The notes beneath the pieces were generated by a model. It saw nothing but the letters and a program-made list of their open reading frames with translations, was not told the DNA's origin and searched no databases. Below, one piece after another: positions 1 to 7,970 of a stretch of DNA of 64,000 nt. The first letter of the stretch is position 1; every line of letters starts with the position of its first letter. Source of the stretch: Candidatus Heteroruminococcus faecigallinarum (GTDB taxonomy: Bacteria; Bacillota; Clostridia; Oscillospirales; Ruminococcaceae); the NCBI GenBank assembly GCA_904387055.1, contig CAJFKV010000001.1, positions 1 through 64,000 of the forward strand, read 5' to 3'. The position numbers and the translations under genes were made by a program.

Positions 1-41
1 AATGTGTCCCTGGACTTTTTGTTTGGTCGGGAATGAGTTGT

Positions 42-82
42 AAAAACACTGGAGCACGAAACCATCATGCTCCAGTGTTTTT
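42..82. terminator. Bidirectional terminator beyond integrase gene
   Basis: A perfect 15-bp inverted repeat (42-56 with 68-82) has an A-run on one side and a T-run on the other. It can therefore stop transcription in both directions. It lies just after the stop codon of the minus-strand integrase gene, so it most likely ends that operon. Confidence 0.8.
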
Positions 83-84
83 CT

Positions 85-1236
85 TTACATCACTTCTGCC
101 ATAAAGTTTCCCATCTTCTCCGCTGCCTGCTCCTGCATCTGCCGGGTGGCGTGGGTGTAGGTACGCAGGGTGAAGCCTGCATCGTAGTGGCCCAGCATAC
201 TGGACACCGTCTTCACATCTACCCCATTTTGCAGCGCCATGGTGGCGAAGGTGTGCCGGAGATCATGGAACCGGATGTGTTCCAGCCCCGTGTCCTTCAG
301 AATCTTCTCATGGAGTTTGGCAATGGAGTCCGGGTGATACATCTCTCCCGTCTTAGGTGAGGGGAACATCCAGGGATTGTCCGGATGTTTTTCATGCTCC
401 TGCCGGAGCAACTCCACCGCCGACTGTGGAATCGAAATCTTCCTCACTGAGTTCTCCGTCTTGGGACGACTGATGGTGACATTCCGGTTTCTATCCCCAA
501 CTGCCTGTTTGCTCACTGAGATGGTGCGTCTTTCTTCGTCCAGGTCGGACCAGAGCAGGGCGGTGAGCTCTCCCTTACGAATCCCCGTCACCAGCTCCAG
601 ATAGAACATGGGCAGGATCCCTCTTTTGTCTGCTGCCTCCAGATAGGCTTTCATATCCTCGGGATGGAGGATCTTCATCTCCTGCTTCTGAATTTTGGGA
701 ATGATACAGTCCTCAGTAGGGTTACGCAGGATTAGCCGTTCCTTGACCGCCCGGTCCAGGGCATTGTGAAGCATCATGTGGATGCCCCGAACTGTGGCAT
801 TGCTGAGCCCATTTTGCTGCTTCTTGGATTTGCGCAGACGCCCGTTCTCCTGTAGGTCTTTATACATCCTCTGGATGTCCCGGCTGGTGAGCTGCTTCAG
901 TTTGATTTCTCCGATCCTAGGAATGACGTGTGATTCTATACCGCGGTGGTAACTGTCTGCGGTTGTAGGGCGGATATTGGGCTTGGCGTAGAGTTCATAC
1001 CACAGCCGAAGCCATTCCGCTACGGTGTATTCATCTGACCGAACAATGTCCAGTTTCTTGCTTTCCTCAATGGCCTTGGACAGTTTTTCCTTTACCTCTG
1101 CCTGGGTTTTGCCCAGCACATTTTTCGTGATTCGCTTTCCAGTCTCCGGGTCGTAACCGGCGGTGTACCGTCCTTCCCACCGTCCGTCTGAACGCTTGCG
1201 GATACTGCCTTCTCCGTTGGCTCGTTTCTTCGCCAT
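85..1236 (-). CDS. Tyrosine recombinase / integrase
   Basis: This 383-residue protein is a phage/ICE-type site-specific tyrosine recombinase that inserts and excises the element. The N-terminal arm-type DNA-binding region (about 1-60) begins with the MAKKRANGEGSI pattern common in Tn916-like integrases, followed by a core-binding domain (about 70-175). The catalytic residues can be seen: R220 in TGIRKGEL, H324 and R327 in HDLRHT, H350 in LGH, and the nucleophile Y360 in TLRTYTH. The start is preceded by an AAGGAGG site. It is the last gene of a minus-strand module that begins with an excisionase, and a strong terminator follows. Length and motifs are intact, so it is probably active. Confidence 0.95.
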   Translation of the reverse strand: MAKKRANGEGSIRKRSDGRWEGRYTAGYDPETGKRITKNVLGKTQAEVKEKLSKAIEESKKLDIVRSDEYTVAEWLRLWYELYAKPNIRPTTADSYHRGIESHVIPRIGEIKLKQLTSRDIQRMYKDLQENGRLRKSKKQQNGLSNATVRGIHMMLHNALDRAVKERLILRNPTEDCIIPKIQKQEMKILHPEDMKAYLEAADKRGILPMFYLELVTGIRKGELTALLWSDLDEERRTISVSKQAVGDRNRNVTISRPKTENSVRKISIPQSAVELLRQEHEKHPDNPWMFPSPKTGEMYHPDSIAKLHEKILKDTGLEHIRFHDLRHTFATMALQNGVDVKTVSSMLGHYDAGFTLRTYTHATRQMQEQAAEKMGNFMAEVM

Positions 1237-1283
1237 CCTAAAACCTCCTTTTCTTTGTTTTAGCGGCGCAGGTTTTGGAGGTC

Positions 1284-1589
1284 TTAATCTTCCTCCTGCG
1301 ATCTTCGCCAGGGCTGCCTCATCTCCTCCTCATCGAAGGAGTAGAGGCCGTCTGCTTCCAGCTCCCGGCTGATTCCCCAGGCCAACTTGAAGCCGGTGAT
1401 AAAACTTTCCAGGGAGACCTCTTCCCGGATGGCGTCCATGGAATCTACGATCAGGAGCAGTTTGCGTTTGTCCTCATCACCCATCCGTGTGAACAGCTCC
1501 TTGCAGGTTTCTTCCACCGTTTGGCGAAGATCCTCACACTGTGGCTTCCTGAAAAATCTCTGCTGTAGTGCCTGCATGTAGTCGTGCAT
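1284..1589 (-). CDS. Small hypothetical protein of the integrase module
   Basis: A 101-residue acidic, mostly helical protein of unknown function. The central FITGFKLAWGISREL stretch resembles small helical proteins common in Clostridia mobile elements (DUF6809-like), but this is only a resemblance. The ATG at 1589 is chosen because an AGGAGGTGA site lies five bases upstream; a GTG three codons earlier overlaps that site. It sits 47 bases upstream of the integrase and reads in the same direction, so the two are probably co-transcribed. Confidence 0.7.
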   Translation of the reverse strand: MHDYMQALQQRFFRKPQCEDLRQTVEETCKELFTRMGDEDKRKLLLIVDSMDAIREEVSLESFITGFKLAWGISRELEADGLYSFDEEEMRQPWRRSQEED

Positions 1590-1599
1590 GATTGTCACC

Positions 1600-2507
1600 T
1601 CCTGTCAACCACACAACATACCAGCAAGGCAGGGGAATATCCAGACCACAGGAGCAGAGTTATCAGATTGTTATCATTTGTGTATCTATGCTTAAAACCG
1701 GCTCAAACTCGACAAAGTGGCTGCGGACGCCACCCTTGCCCCCCGCAAAAATGGCTTCAAACCCGCATTACCGCGGACTCTGATGTCAGATCTGATGCCC
1801 GCATGGACTCCATGATGCCATAACTGACCCCCGCCATTTTCGAAAGTGAAGGTCTCACAAACCGCATCAAACCGCCATTTCTGGTCCGCGTTGCGGGCCG
1901 GTGTGGGCTGCGGTGATGTCACCGCTTTATCCTGCTTCATTTTCGACCCCATGTGTCACCCCAGTTTTTCGGTGAAAACCGTCCTTTGAAGCGGGTCATG
2001 AAACTTGTCAGATGCAGCGGATTTGTGCATGGGACTTCGGTCTCACTTGCCTGGCTGACCCACACAAACCTGAGAAATCCTGCTTTCTCAAATACTCCGC
2101 AAAAACGGCCAAACAGGTGCCGGTAGTAGAGCGGGGACTGTTTTCCTTACTCCAGTTGTAAAAGCCGCACACAAGCCCGTACAGGCGGGACAGTGGGGAG
2201 CTTCGTCTTTGTTGGCAACTGGTTTTTGGGATTTCTTCTTTTTCTTGGCCCATCCCCAAAGACCTTTTCTTTGTTTATGCGGCGCAGTTTTTATACAGGA
2301 AGCTCCATCCGTCGATCCCCCTAATAATGTTCTATAGAACATTATTAGGGGACATGGAAACCCTCTCTTTTCCTTTTCATCGCTGCGATAGGATGTGCTT
2401 CCTCAAACTGCCTCAAAATTGGCCCAAATCGGTGTTGCTATGGGTTTGGGTATTGTTGACTGGGAAAGCCTCACACAAGCCCACACAGCCGGTCACGCAG
2501 GGCGTTC
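1600..2507. other. Long stretch without a confident gene
   Basis: About 900 bases lie between the small protein and the winged-helix gene. Short open frames exist on the minus strand (for example 2008-2253, which starts after AAAGGTCTTTGGGG), but none shows a recognisable domain and their composition is not convincing. The region contains a 34-bp perfect palindrome at 2318-2351, and short related strings such as CACACAAGCCC occur near 2166 and 2470. It may hold decayed element genes or recombination and regulatory sites. Confidence 0.5.
2318..2351. repeat. 34-bp perfect palindrome
   Basis: The sequence is its own exact reverse complement over 34 bases. It starts with CCCCTAATAATG, has TTCTATAGAA at the centre and ends with CATTATTAGGGG. 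There is no loop and no T-run, so it is not a standard terminator. It lies in the non-coding part of the integration module. A binding site for a dimeric protein, a recombination site or a small palindromic insertion are all possible. Confidence 0.8.
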
Positions 2508-2918
2508 CTACCTGACTTTCGTACCTGATGCTTTCTCCCTCTGTATATCCAGGGATATATTCTCCAACTGCTGCTGATAGAATTGCTCCACTGCTTCCTG
2601 GATCGGGCGGAGGGTGAAAAGAAGATTTCCATTTCGCTTTTGACCGAACTTTGTGATGATGCTGGTTGGCTCTGTGGTGATGAGTCCTCGGTCTTCCAGC
2701 ATCCGCACATACTTTCGCACCGTATTGGTGCTCATTCCAGTAGCCCTCCCAATGGTTTTGAAGCTGGGCCAGCACTGATAAGTACTTCTGTCCTCGCAGA
2801 AAAGCAGGTAGGAATACACAGCCAGTTCTCCGGGTGACAGACCAAGCAGAAACACTTCATTTGGTACTGGGAAATAGTTTTTGATTGAATCTCGTTTCGG
2901 CCACTTTGAATACTTCAC
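2508..2918 (-). CDS. Winged helix-turn-helix protein of mobile element
   Basis: This 136-residue protein carries a helix-turn-helix domain at about residues 25-90 (LSPGELAVYSYLL, then STNTVRKYVRMLEDRGLI), typical of HTH_36-type proteins found in Clostridia integrative elements and related to replication-initiator N-termini. It probably binds DNA in the element and controls the excision/integration genes. Its start overlaps the excisionase stop by four bases (ATGA), which indicates translational coupling. The C-terminal 45 residues are charged and show no known domain. No target site can be deduced. Confidence 0.8.
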   Translation of the reverse strand: MKYSKWPKRDSIKNYFPVPNEVFLLGLSPGELAVYSYLLFCEDRSTYQCWPSFKTIGRATGMSTNTVRKYVRMLEDRGLITTEPTSIITKFGQKRNGNLLFTLRPIQEAVEQFYQQQLENISLDIQREKASGTKVR

Positions 2919-3127
2919 TGAATTCCCCCTTCTGTATGCCGCTGCACCCAGGCTATGAACTGCTCCTTCGGGACAACCATCCGGTTGCCGATTTTCAGGG
3001 TGGGGAAATCTGCTTCGTGCATCAGCTCGTAAGCTGTAGATGGAGCAACTCCCAACACCTTTGCCACTGTCTCGGCATTCAGGAACAACGGCAGTTCCTC
3101 ATAGCTTTTGTAGATAGACTCTTTCAT
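2915..3127 (-). CDS. Excisionase-type (MerR-like HTH) DNA-binding protein
   Basis: A 70-residue protein with one excisionase/MerR-like winged helix (LFLNAETVAKVLGVAPSTAY ... GNRMVVPKEQFIAWV). Such proteins direct the tyrosine integrase towards excision. The ATG at 3127 is chosen because AAGGAGGAA lies six bases upstream; an upstream in-frame ATG at 3184 would add a residue stretch without family similarity. It is the first gene of the minus-strand module and overlaps the next gene by four bases. Confidence 0.85.
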   Translation of the reverse strand: MKESIYKSYEELPLFLNAETVAKVLGVAPSTAYELMHEADFPTLKIGNRMVVPKEQFIAWVQRHTEGGIQ

Positions 3128-3514
3128 ACAACATTCCTCCTTTCTGACTGCAAAAGAAAAAGACATACATACTCTGAGCAACACAACAACAGCACCTTGC
3201 TCGGTGCCTGTAAGTGTTATTCAGTTTGGTATGTATGTCTGATCTGTTTTGATCGACTAAAAAATGCTGGCGGTATGCCAACTATGTAAGGAACAAATGT
3301 TCTTTAGCTGCATTATAACATGCCGGTTTCAGATTTGTCAAGAGTTTTTAATCGTCTTTTAAATTAATTGGAGCACAAGATCATTAATACTAAACCAGGA
3401 TTAATGATTCAATAAAAGCAAAAGACTTAGAACCACTTCACAAAGATTACTTCCAAAGATTTCTCAGCATTTATGTGAATACTAAGCCAATTTCATAGTA
3501 AAAATAGAAAATTA

Positions 3515-3543
3515 TTGACATTTTGAAAATCAAGTCCTATAAT
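3515..3543 (+). promoter_or_regulatory. Consensus promoter of the B12-controlled importer
   Basis: An exact TTGACA (3515-3520) and exact TATAAT (3538-3543) are separated by 17 bases. Transcription would start near 3550, just before the cobalamin riboswitch. This is a full match to the vegetative sigma consensus. The flanking sequence 3290-3510 is AT-rich and shows no gene. Confidence 0.85.
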
Positions 3544-3559
3544 GAGACTGATTCAAAAT

Positions 3560-3720
3560 TTGATAGTAGCTTATCTCATGGAATTCGGTCAAAAGCCGAA
3601 GCGGTGCCGCCACTGTAGAACGGAGCCGCGGTCAAGAACACACTGGGAAACTGGGAAGTGGGCCGTGGCAATGATGTTGAGCCAGGATACTTAGGTAAGC
3701 GAGTTGGTTACCCATATTTA
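3560..3720 (+). promoter_or_regulatory. Cobalamin riboswitch
   Basis: The leader has the B12-riboswitch core: GGTCAAAAGCC followed by GCGGTGCCGCCACTGTA, and later GAGCCAGGATACTTA in place of the usual AAGCCAGGAGACCTGCC box. It sits between a strong promoter and an intrinsic terminator and precedes a BtuF-like gene. Known members of this class shut off vitamin B12 uptake genes when adenosylcobalamin or a related cobamide is bound. Edges are approximate. Confidence 0.88.
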
Positions 3721-3762
3721 ACGAGCCATTGGATATGGAGAAAGGTATTTTTCTGCTTTTCT

Positions 3763-3794
3763 ATCCTTTCCTTTGCTAAGGGAAGGATTTTTTT
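3763..3794 (+). terminator. Riboswitch-controlled terminator
   Basis: An 11-bp stem (3763-3773 with 3778-3788, one G-U pair), a four-base loop and a run of seven T form a clear intrinsic terminator between the riboswitch and the first gene. This suggests control by premature termination when ligand is bound. Confidence 0.85.
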
Positions 3795-3947
3795 ATGGGT
3801 GATTTTCTCTAGGCTGCTGTCATTTTTATCATCTCAACCGGTTGGCGGCGACAGTGTTGCTCGTATCCAGCTATATCTAAGGGGGAGGATAAAGAAATAT
3901 TGCAGGATGCAAAAGGCAGAAGTTGTCTATATGGAAGGAGATTCACT

Positions 3948-5003
3948 ATGCATAAAAAAACAGTAGCAGCAATTCTTGCTTTCTCCCTGGCCATCAGCCT
4001 TCTTACGGGATGTGGAAGTTCCGGCTCGTCCGGTGGCTCGTCGATTGCCGAGAGCTCCAGTTCATCTGCTGCCGCGAGCTCGGAGACAGCGAGCCCTGCA
4101 TCCGATGGCTATACTCCCGTGACCATTACCGTGGACCTAGAGCGCAGCGGCCTGGGCGACAAAATTGAACAGACTTTTACCCAGCCGCCCACTCGGGTAG
4201 TTTCCCTCTATGACCATCTGAGCGACATCCTTTTGGATTTGGGATTGTCGGACAATATTGTCGCCATGGCGAGAGGATCGGAAGTATCGATTCACGACTT
4301 CCCCGAGAGGGATTCTGTAGAGACTGTCTGGCAAGGCGGCCGCCGGGATATTTCACGGGAGCAGTTGCTTTCGGTAAATCCCGATTTCATCATCGGATGG
4401 GATTCCGATTTCGCAGAGGATTACTACAACAAGGATTTCTGCCAGGAAAACGGCATTGCCATGTATATGCCCTATCTCTGTACAGACACAGCAACCATGG
4501 AGGATCTTTATCGGGATTATGAAACGCTCGGCAAGATTTTTGATGTCGAAGATGTCGCGGCAGAGCGGATTTCTGCGATGAAAGCCACCATTGAGGAGGT
4601 AAAGGAAACGATAGGCGAGGCTGCCTATGAAAATCCTGTTACGATCTTCAACTTTGATTCGGCCGAGGATGCTCCGTTTACTGCCTGCCAGGGTATGCCT
4701 GGAGATATTTTCAAGCTGGCCGGCGGTATTTCCATTTTTGATGATATTGATAAGGGTTGGGCCACCGTTTCCTGGGAGCAGGTAGTAGAGCGTAATCCGC
4801 AGGTTATTCTTGTTAATGAATATACTCCGGGCGACTCGAAAGAAAAGATTGACTTCTTATACAGCAATGAGGCGCTAGCCAATGTGGACGCCGTTGTAAA
4901 CAAGCGAATCTATGCAGTCAATTTGGGAGATTTGGAAGGCAGCTGCGGTTCGGCTGATCTTGTGGCGAAAATTGCCGCCATGTTATATCCGGATCTATTC
5001 TAA
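3948..5003 (+). CDS. btuF: BtuF-type ABC substrate-binding lipoprotein
   Basis: A 351-residue lipid-anchored binding protein of a vitamin B12/siderophore-class importer. The signal peptide ends in the lipobox LLTGC, followed by a Ser/Gly/Ala-rich tether (about residues 22-50) and a periplasmic-binding fold of the FecB/BtuF class (DHLSDILLDLGLSDNIVAMA; WEQVVERNPQVILVNEY). The ATG at 3948 follows GGAAGGAG and gives a proper signal peptide, so it is preferred to an upstream start. The cobalamin riboswitch ahead of it points to cobalamin or cobinamide as the ligand; protein sequence alone would not separate B12 from ferric siderophores. Codon use is less GC-rich than in chromosomal genes to the right. 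Confidence 0.88.
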   Translation: MHKKTVAAILAFSLAISLLTGCGSSGSSGGSSIAESSSSSAAASSETASPASDGYTPVTITVDLERSGLGDKIEQTFTQPPTRVVSLYDHLSDILLDLGLSDNIVAMARGSEVSIHDFPERDSVETVWQGGRRDISREQLLSVNPDFIIGWDSDFAEDYYNKDFCQENGIAMYMPYLCTDTATMEDLYRDYETLGKIFDVEDVAAERISAMKATIEEVKETIGEAAYENPVTIFNFDSAEDAPFTACQGMPGDIFKLAGGISIFDDIDKGWATVSWEQVVERNPQVILVNEYTPGDSKEKIDFLYSNEALANVDAVVNKRIYAVNLGDLEGSCGSADLVAKIAAMLYPDLF

Positions 5004-5007
5004 AAAT

Positions 5008-5039
5008 CGGCCCCGGTTCTCTTTGGAAAACCGGGGCCG
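5008..5039 (+). repeat. Intercistronic hairpin
   Basis: A perfect 11-bp stem (5008-5018 with 5029-5039) lies in the 50-base gap between the binding-protein and permease genes and has no T-run. Such hairpins often stabilise the upstream message, giving more binding protein than permease. That role is inferred. Confidence 0.6.
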
Positions 5040-5057
5040 CAGTATGAGGTGATGGAT

Positions 5058-6143
5058 ATGCAAAAAATTTCATTCAAAAATGCCCTTCCATTGAAGCGCC
5101 GTTCCCAATTCCTATTCTTCTGTCTGTCTATGCTCCTATTGCTGCTTGCAGCACTGATTGTTTCCATTCTGGTGGGAAGTGTAAACATTGATCCCTCTAT
5201 TATTGGGAAGGTTATCGTCAATAAGCTGACAGGAAAACAGCTCTTTGAACCAGCTTGGGAAAAAAATGTGGAATCGATCATCTGGACGTTGCGGTTGCCC
5301 CGTATCATTTTGGCCTTTGCTGTAGGAGCAGGTCTATCCTTGTGCGGTATCTTGATGCAGGCTTTGACCAAGAACTCTTTGGCTGATCCCTATGTCCTCG
5401 GTATTTCATCTGGTGCGTCTGCGGGGGCCGTCTGTGCCATTCTATTCGGGTGGTTCTCCTTCGCTGGAAACTACAGTGTAATGTTTGGGGCTACAATAGG
5501 CGCTGTTATCGCCTTGTTGCTTGCTATGAGAGTTGCCACTATTCATAACCGTATTACCTCTACCCAGCTTGTTCTGGCAGGAATCGCCGTTTCAGCGCTT
5601 TTTTCCGCGTTTACCAATGTGTGTATCTACCATTCCGAAACCGGTTCCGACAAGGTAAATACCGCTTTATATTGGATGCTCGGTTCTCTAAGCGGCGCAA
5701 CTTGGGAAAAAATGTTTTATGGTTTAGTCGCTTTTCTCGTTTGCGCCATTGTGATTGCATTTTTTCACAAAAGCCTGGACGTCCTCATGTTAGGGGATGA
5801 CACGGCTGCTACCCTGGGTGTGGATTTGAGAAAAACGAAAACCTATATTATCGTCCTGGCCACAATTTTAACCGGTATCATCGTTTCAATCAGCGGCGTG
5901 ATTGGCTTTGTAGGGCTTGTTATTCCCCATATTACCCGTTCCATTGTTGGCTCCAGCCACCGGCGCCTTATCCCTGCATCCATTCTGGTAGGCGGTTTCT
6001 TCTTAATCGTTTGCGATGTCATTTCCCGCGTCATTGTATCCCCTCAAGAGCTATCGATTGGCGTGGTTACCTCTTTCTTTGGCGCGCCGTTTTTCCTTTT
6101 CTTAATTCGGAAAAGCAAGAATGCTTTTGGAGGTAGATCATGA
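5058..6143 (+). CDS. btuC: BtuC/FecCD-family ABC permease
   Basis: A polytopic membrane protein of 361 residues, the usual size for BtuC/FecCD permeases, with about ten hydrophobic segments. Family features include LRLPRIILAFAVGAGLSLCG near residue 80, the LADPYVLGISSGASAGA loop and GVIGFVGLVIPHITR in the coupling region. It forms the dimeric pore for the ligand delivered by the preceding lipoprotein. In-frame starts exist at 5049, 5052 and 5058; the last is best spaced from AGGTGA. It overlaps the ATPase gene by four bases. Confidence 0.9.
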   Translation: MQKISFKNALPLKRRSQFLFFCLSMLLLLLAALIVSILVGSVNIDPSIIGKVIVNKLTGKQLFEPAWEKNVESIIWTLRLPRIILAFAVGAGLSLCGILMQALTKNSLADPYVLGISSGASAGAVCAILFGWFSFAGNYSVMFGATIGAVIALLLAMRVATIHNRITSTQLVLAGIAVSALFSAFTNVCIYHSETGSDKVNTALYWMLGSLSGATWEKMFYGLVAFLVCAIVIAFFHKSLDVLMLGDDTAATLGVDLRKTKTYIIVLATILTGIIVSISGVIGFVGLVIPHITRSIVGSSHRRLIPASILVGGFFLIVCDVISRVIVSPQELSIGVVTSFFGAPFFLFLIRKSKNAFGGRS

Positions 6144-6940
6144 TAAAACTGCAAGTGGAAAACTTAAACTTTTCCATCTCCGGCCAACAGATCATTTCCG
6201 ACATTAGCTTAGAAGTGAACAAAGGGGACTTTGTAGGGCTGGTCGGTCCAAATGGATGTGGAAAATCCACACTGCTTAAAAATATCTATCGGGTATATAG
6301 GCCGGACTCCGGGATTGTATATATCGACGGGACAGATATTTTCCAACTCTCCAGCAGAGAGTCTGCCAAGCGATTGTCCGTTATGGTTCAGGAGAACAAT
6401 GTGGAATTTGACATGGATGTTTTGGAAATGGTTATGTTGGGAAGATTCGCCCATAAAAAGTTTTTGAGCAATTCTTCAAAGGATGACCACAGAATAGCGG
6501 AAGAAGCGCTGTCTGCCGTAGGGATGGAGGGATACGAAGAAAGAAGTTTCTCCAGTCTTTCCGGCGGCGAAAAGCAGCGGGTTTTGATTGCGAGGGCATT
6601 GGCGCAACAGGCCGATTTTATCATTCTGGATGAGCCTACCAATCATCTGGACGTTGGTTATCAGTATCAAATCATGAATATCCTGAAAGAACAAAATATC
6701 ACTGTATTTTCATCTATTCACGATCTGAATATTGCAGCATACTACTGCGACAAAATCATTGTCATGGACCATGGGGCGATTGTTGACTGTGGAACTCCGG
6801 AAACGGTTTTCACCCCTACCATGATTGAGAGGCTGTTCGGAGTCTCCGCTGAGATTTCCCTCAACCGAACAACGGGAAAAATACGAATATTTTTTATTCC
6901 TCTGCAAAAGGAAAGACTTTTAGTCAAAACCTCCGGCTAA
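6140..6940 (+). CDS. btuD: BtuD/FecE-family ABC transporter ATPase
   Basis: The 266-residue ATPase that powers the preceding permease. It has Walker A GPNGCGKST (about 36-44), a Q-loop in MVQENN, the signature LSGGEKQR, Walker B FIILDEP and the switch histidine in SSIHDLN. The start overlaps the permease stop as ATGA. With its two neighbours it completes a riboswitch-controlled importer, here carried as cargo of a mobile element. A short CCGGC hairpin follows the stop codon. Confidence 0.9.
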   Translation: MIKLQVENLNFSISGQQIISDISLEVNKGDFVGLVGPNGCGKSTLLKNIYRVYRPDSGIVYIDGTDIFQLSSRESAKRLSVMVQENNVEFDMDVLEMVMLGRFAHKKFLSNSSKDDHRIAEEALSAVGMEGYEERSFSSLSGGEKQRVLIARALAQQADFIILDEPTNHLDVGYQYQIMNILKEQNITVFSSIHDLNIAAYYCDKIIVMDHGAIVDCGTPETVFTPTMIERLFGVSAEISLNRTTGKIRIFFIPLQKERLLVKTSG

Positions 6941-7068
6941 GCCGGAAGCTTGATTAAGCCCTATAAGGGCATAATACTGACAATACCCCTAAAGGGGTCC
7001 TGAAAAGGTCTGCCAACTGCATTGCTTTTTCAGGCCACCCCTTAAGGGGCATTATTTTATGCCTTCGT

Positions 7069-7527
7069 TTACCTGCTACCCGTAAACGGGTCGATGTATT
7101 CCTTTATACTCATCTGGTCTGCCAATTGATCTTCTTCCAACTGTTTTTTGATGTACTCCTGTATCTGCTTTTTATTGCGTCCTACTGTATCCACATAGTA
7201 TCCTCTCGCCCAGAAATGCCTGTTCCCATATTTGTACTTAAGGTTTGCATGTCTATCAAAAATCATTAAACTGCTCTTCCCTTTCAAATATCCCATAATC
7301 TGCGATACACTATATTTTGGTGGAATACTGATCAACACGTGAATATGATCAGGACATGCGTTTGCCTCTATTATCTCTACACCTTTTTGTTCACATAGCT
7401 TCCTAAGTATATATCCTATATCTGCTCTTATCTCTCGATAAATTACTTGCCTGCGATATTTGGGTGCGAACACAACATGGTATTGACATCTCCATTTCGT
7501 ATGCTCTAAACTGTTTATGTCTTTCAT
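7069..7527 (-). CDS. tnpA: IS200/IS605-family transposase TnpA
   Basis: A 152-residue Y1 HUH single-strand transposase. The HUH motif is visible as PDHIHVLISIP and the catalytic tyrosine as QEYIKKQ near the C-terminus; WRCQYHVVFAPKYRR is the family N-terminal strand. The length is normal and there is no frameshift, so it looks intact. No tnpB accompanies it, as in simple IS200 elements. Confidence 0.95.
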   Translation of the reverse strand: MKDINSLEHTKWRCQYHVVFAPKYRRQVIYREIRADIGYILRKLCEQKGVEIIEANACPDHIHVLISIPPKYSVSQIMGYLKGKSSLMIFDRHANLKYKYGNRHFWARGYYVDTVGRNKKQIQEYIKKQLEEDQLADQMSIKEYIDPFTGSR

Positions 7528-7622
7528 GCAAAGACCTCCTCGATATTTTGGGTTAGGTTGGCAGACCTTAACTCTAATCTATCGGGGAGCTCTTTTTTGT
7601 CCATAGCTATAAGCTCTTTAAC

Positions 7623-7648
7623 CACTGGCAGAGCCAGTGGATTTTTAC
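7623..7648 (+). terminator. Hairpin with T-run at IS200 upstream end
   Basis: CCACTGGC (7623-7630) pairs with GCCAGTGG (7634-7641) and is followed by ATTTTT. IS200 elements usually carry such a terminator-like hairpin on the side of the transposase start, where it shields the gene from outside transcription. Confidence 0.7.
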
Positions 7649-7657
7649 CATAAACAA

Positions 7658-7697
7658 TAGGACGACGGATCCTTCATGCTAGGATCCGTCGTCCTAT
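7658..7697. repeat. Perfect 17-bp inverted repeat
   Basis: Two exact 17-base arms (ATAGGACGACGGATCCT and its complement) flank a loop of about six bases. There is no strong T-run on either side. It lies between the IS200 end and the element end and could be a terminator-like barrier, a protein-binding site or a mobile palindrome. Confidence 0.75.
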
Positions 7698-7970
7698 CTG
7701 TCATAGGTCTATCTTATAAAAACTGACCGGAGGACAGTTCAACATAATGTTATTTATCCTCTTCTAAGATCTACCTCCTTACTTGGTCGTTTTCTTTGTT
7801 TACTGCTCCACAAAATTTGCGTTGCCTACCATGGAATTGACCCACGCCCTGACCCATACGGGGAAATCCCTCTATGGAACCAGTGGGACAAGGAGAGCCA
7901 AAGAGGATACAGATAGCTATCGAAAAGGGGTAAAAATGCCCATTCAGCGCCATTTGAAGGGCTTGGATAG

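Larger units (their letters stand above)
6985..7648. mobile_element. IS200/IS605-family insertion sequence
   Basis: A single tnpA gene is flanked by subterminal palindromes: ACCCCTAAAGGGGT and CCTTAAGG on the left, and a CCACTGGC stem on the right. An 11-bp inverted pair GGTCTGCCAAC (7007-7017) and GTTGGCAGACC (7557-7567) brackets the gene. IS200-type elements use such hairpins instead of terminal inverted repeats. The true ends are not defined. Confidence 0.75.

Noticed and set aside
2008..2253. Possible 81-codon minus-strand gene after AAAGGTC
   Set aside because: No domain recognised, weak ribosome site and no clear coding signal; left as part of the unassigned gap.
7783..7970. Plus-strand peptide with THALTHTGK as a decayed integrase end
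   Set aside because: No catalytic motif or convincing similarity; the stretch reads better as non-coding element end.
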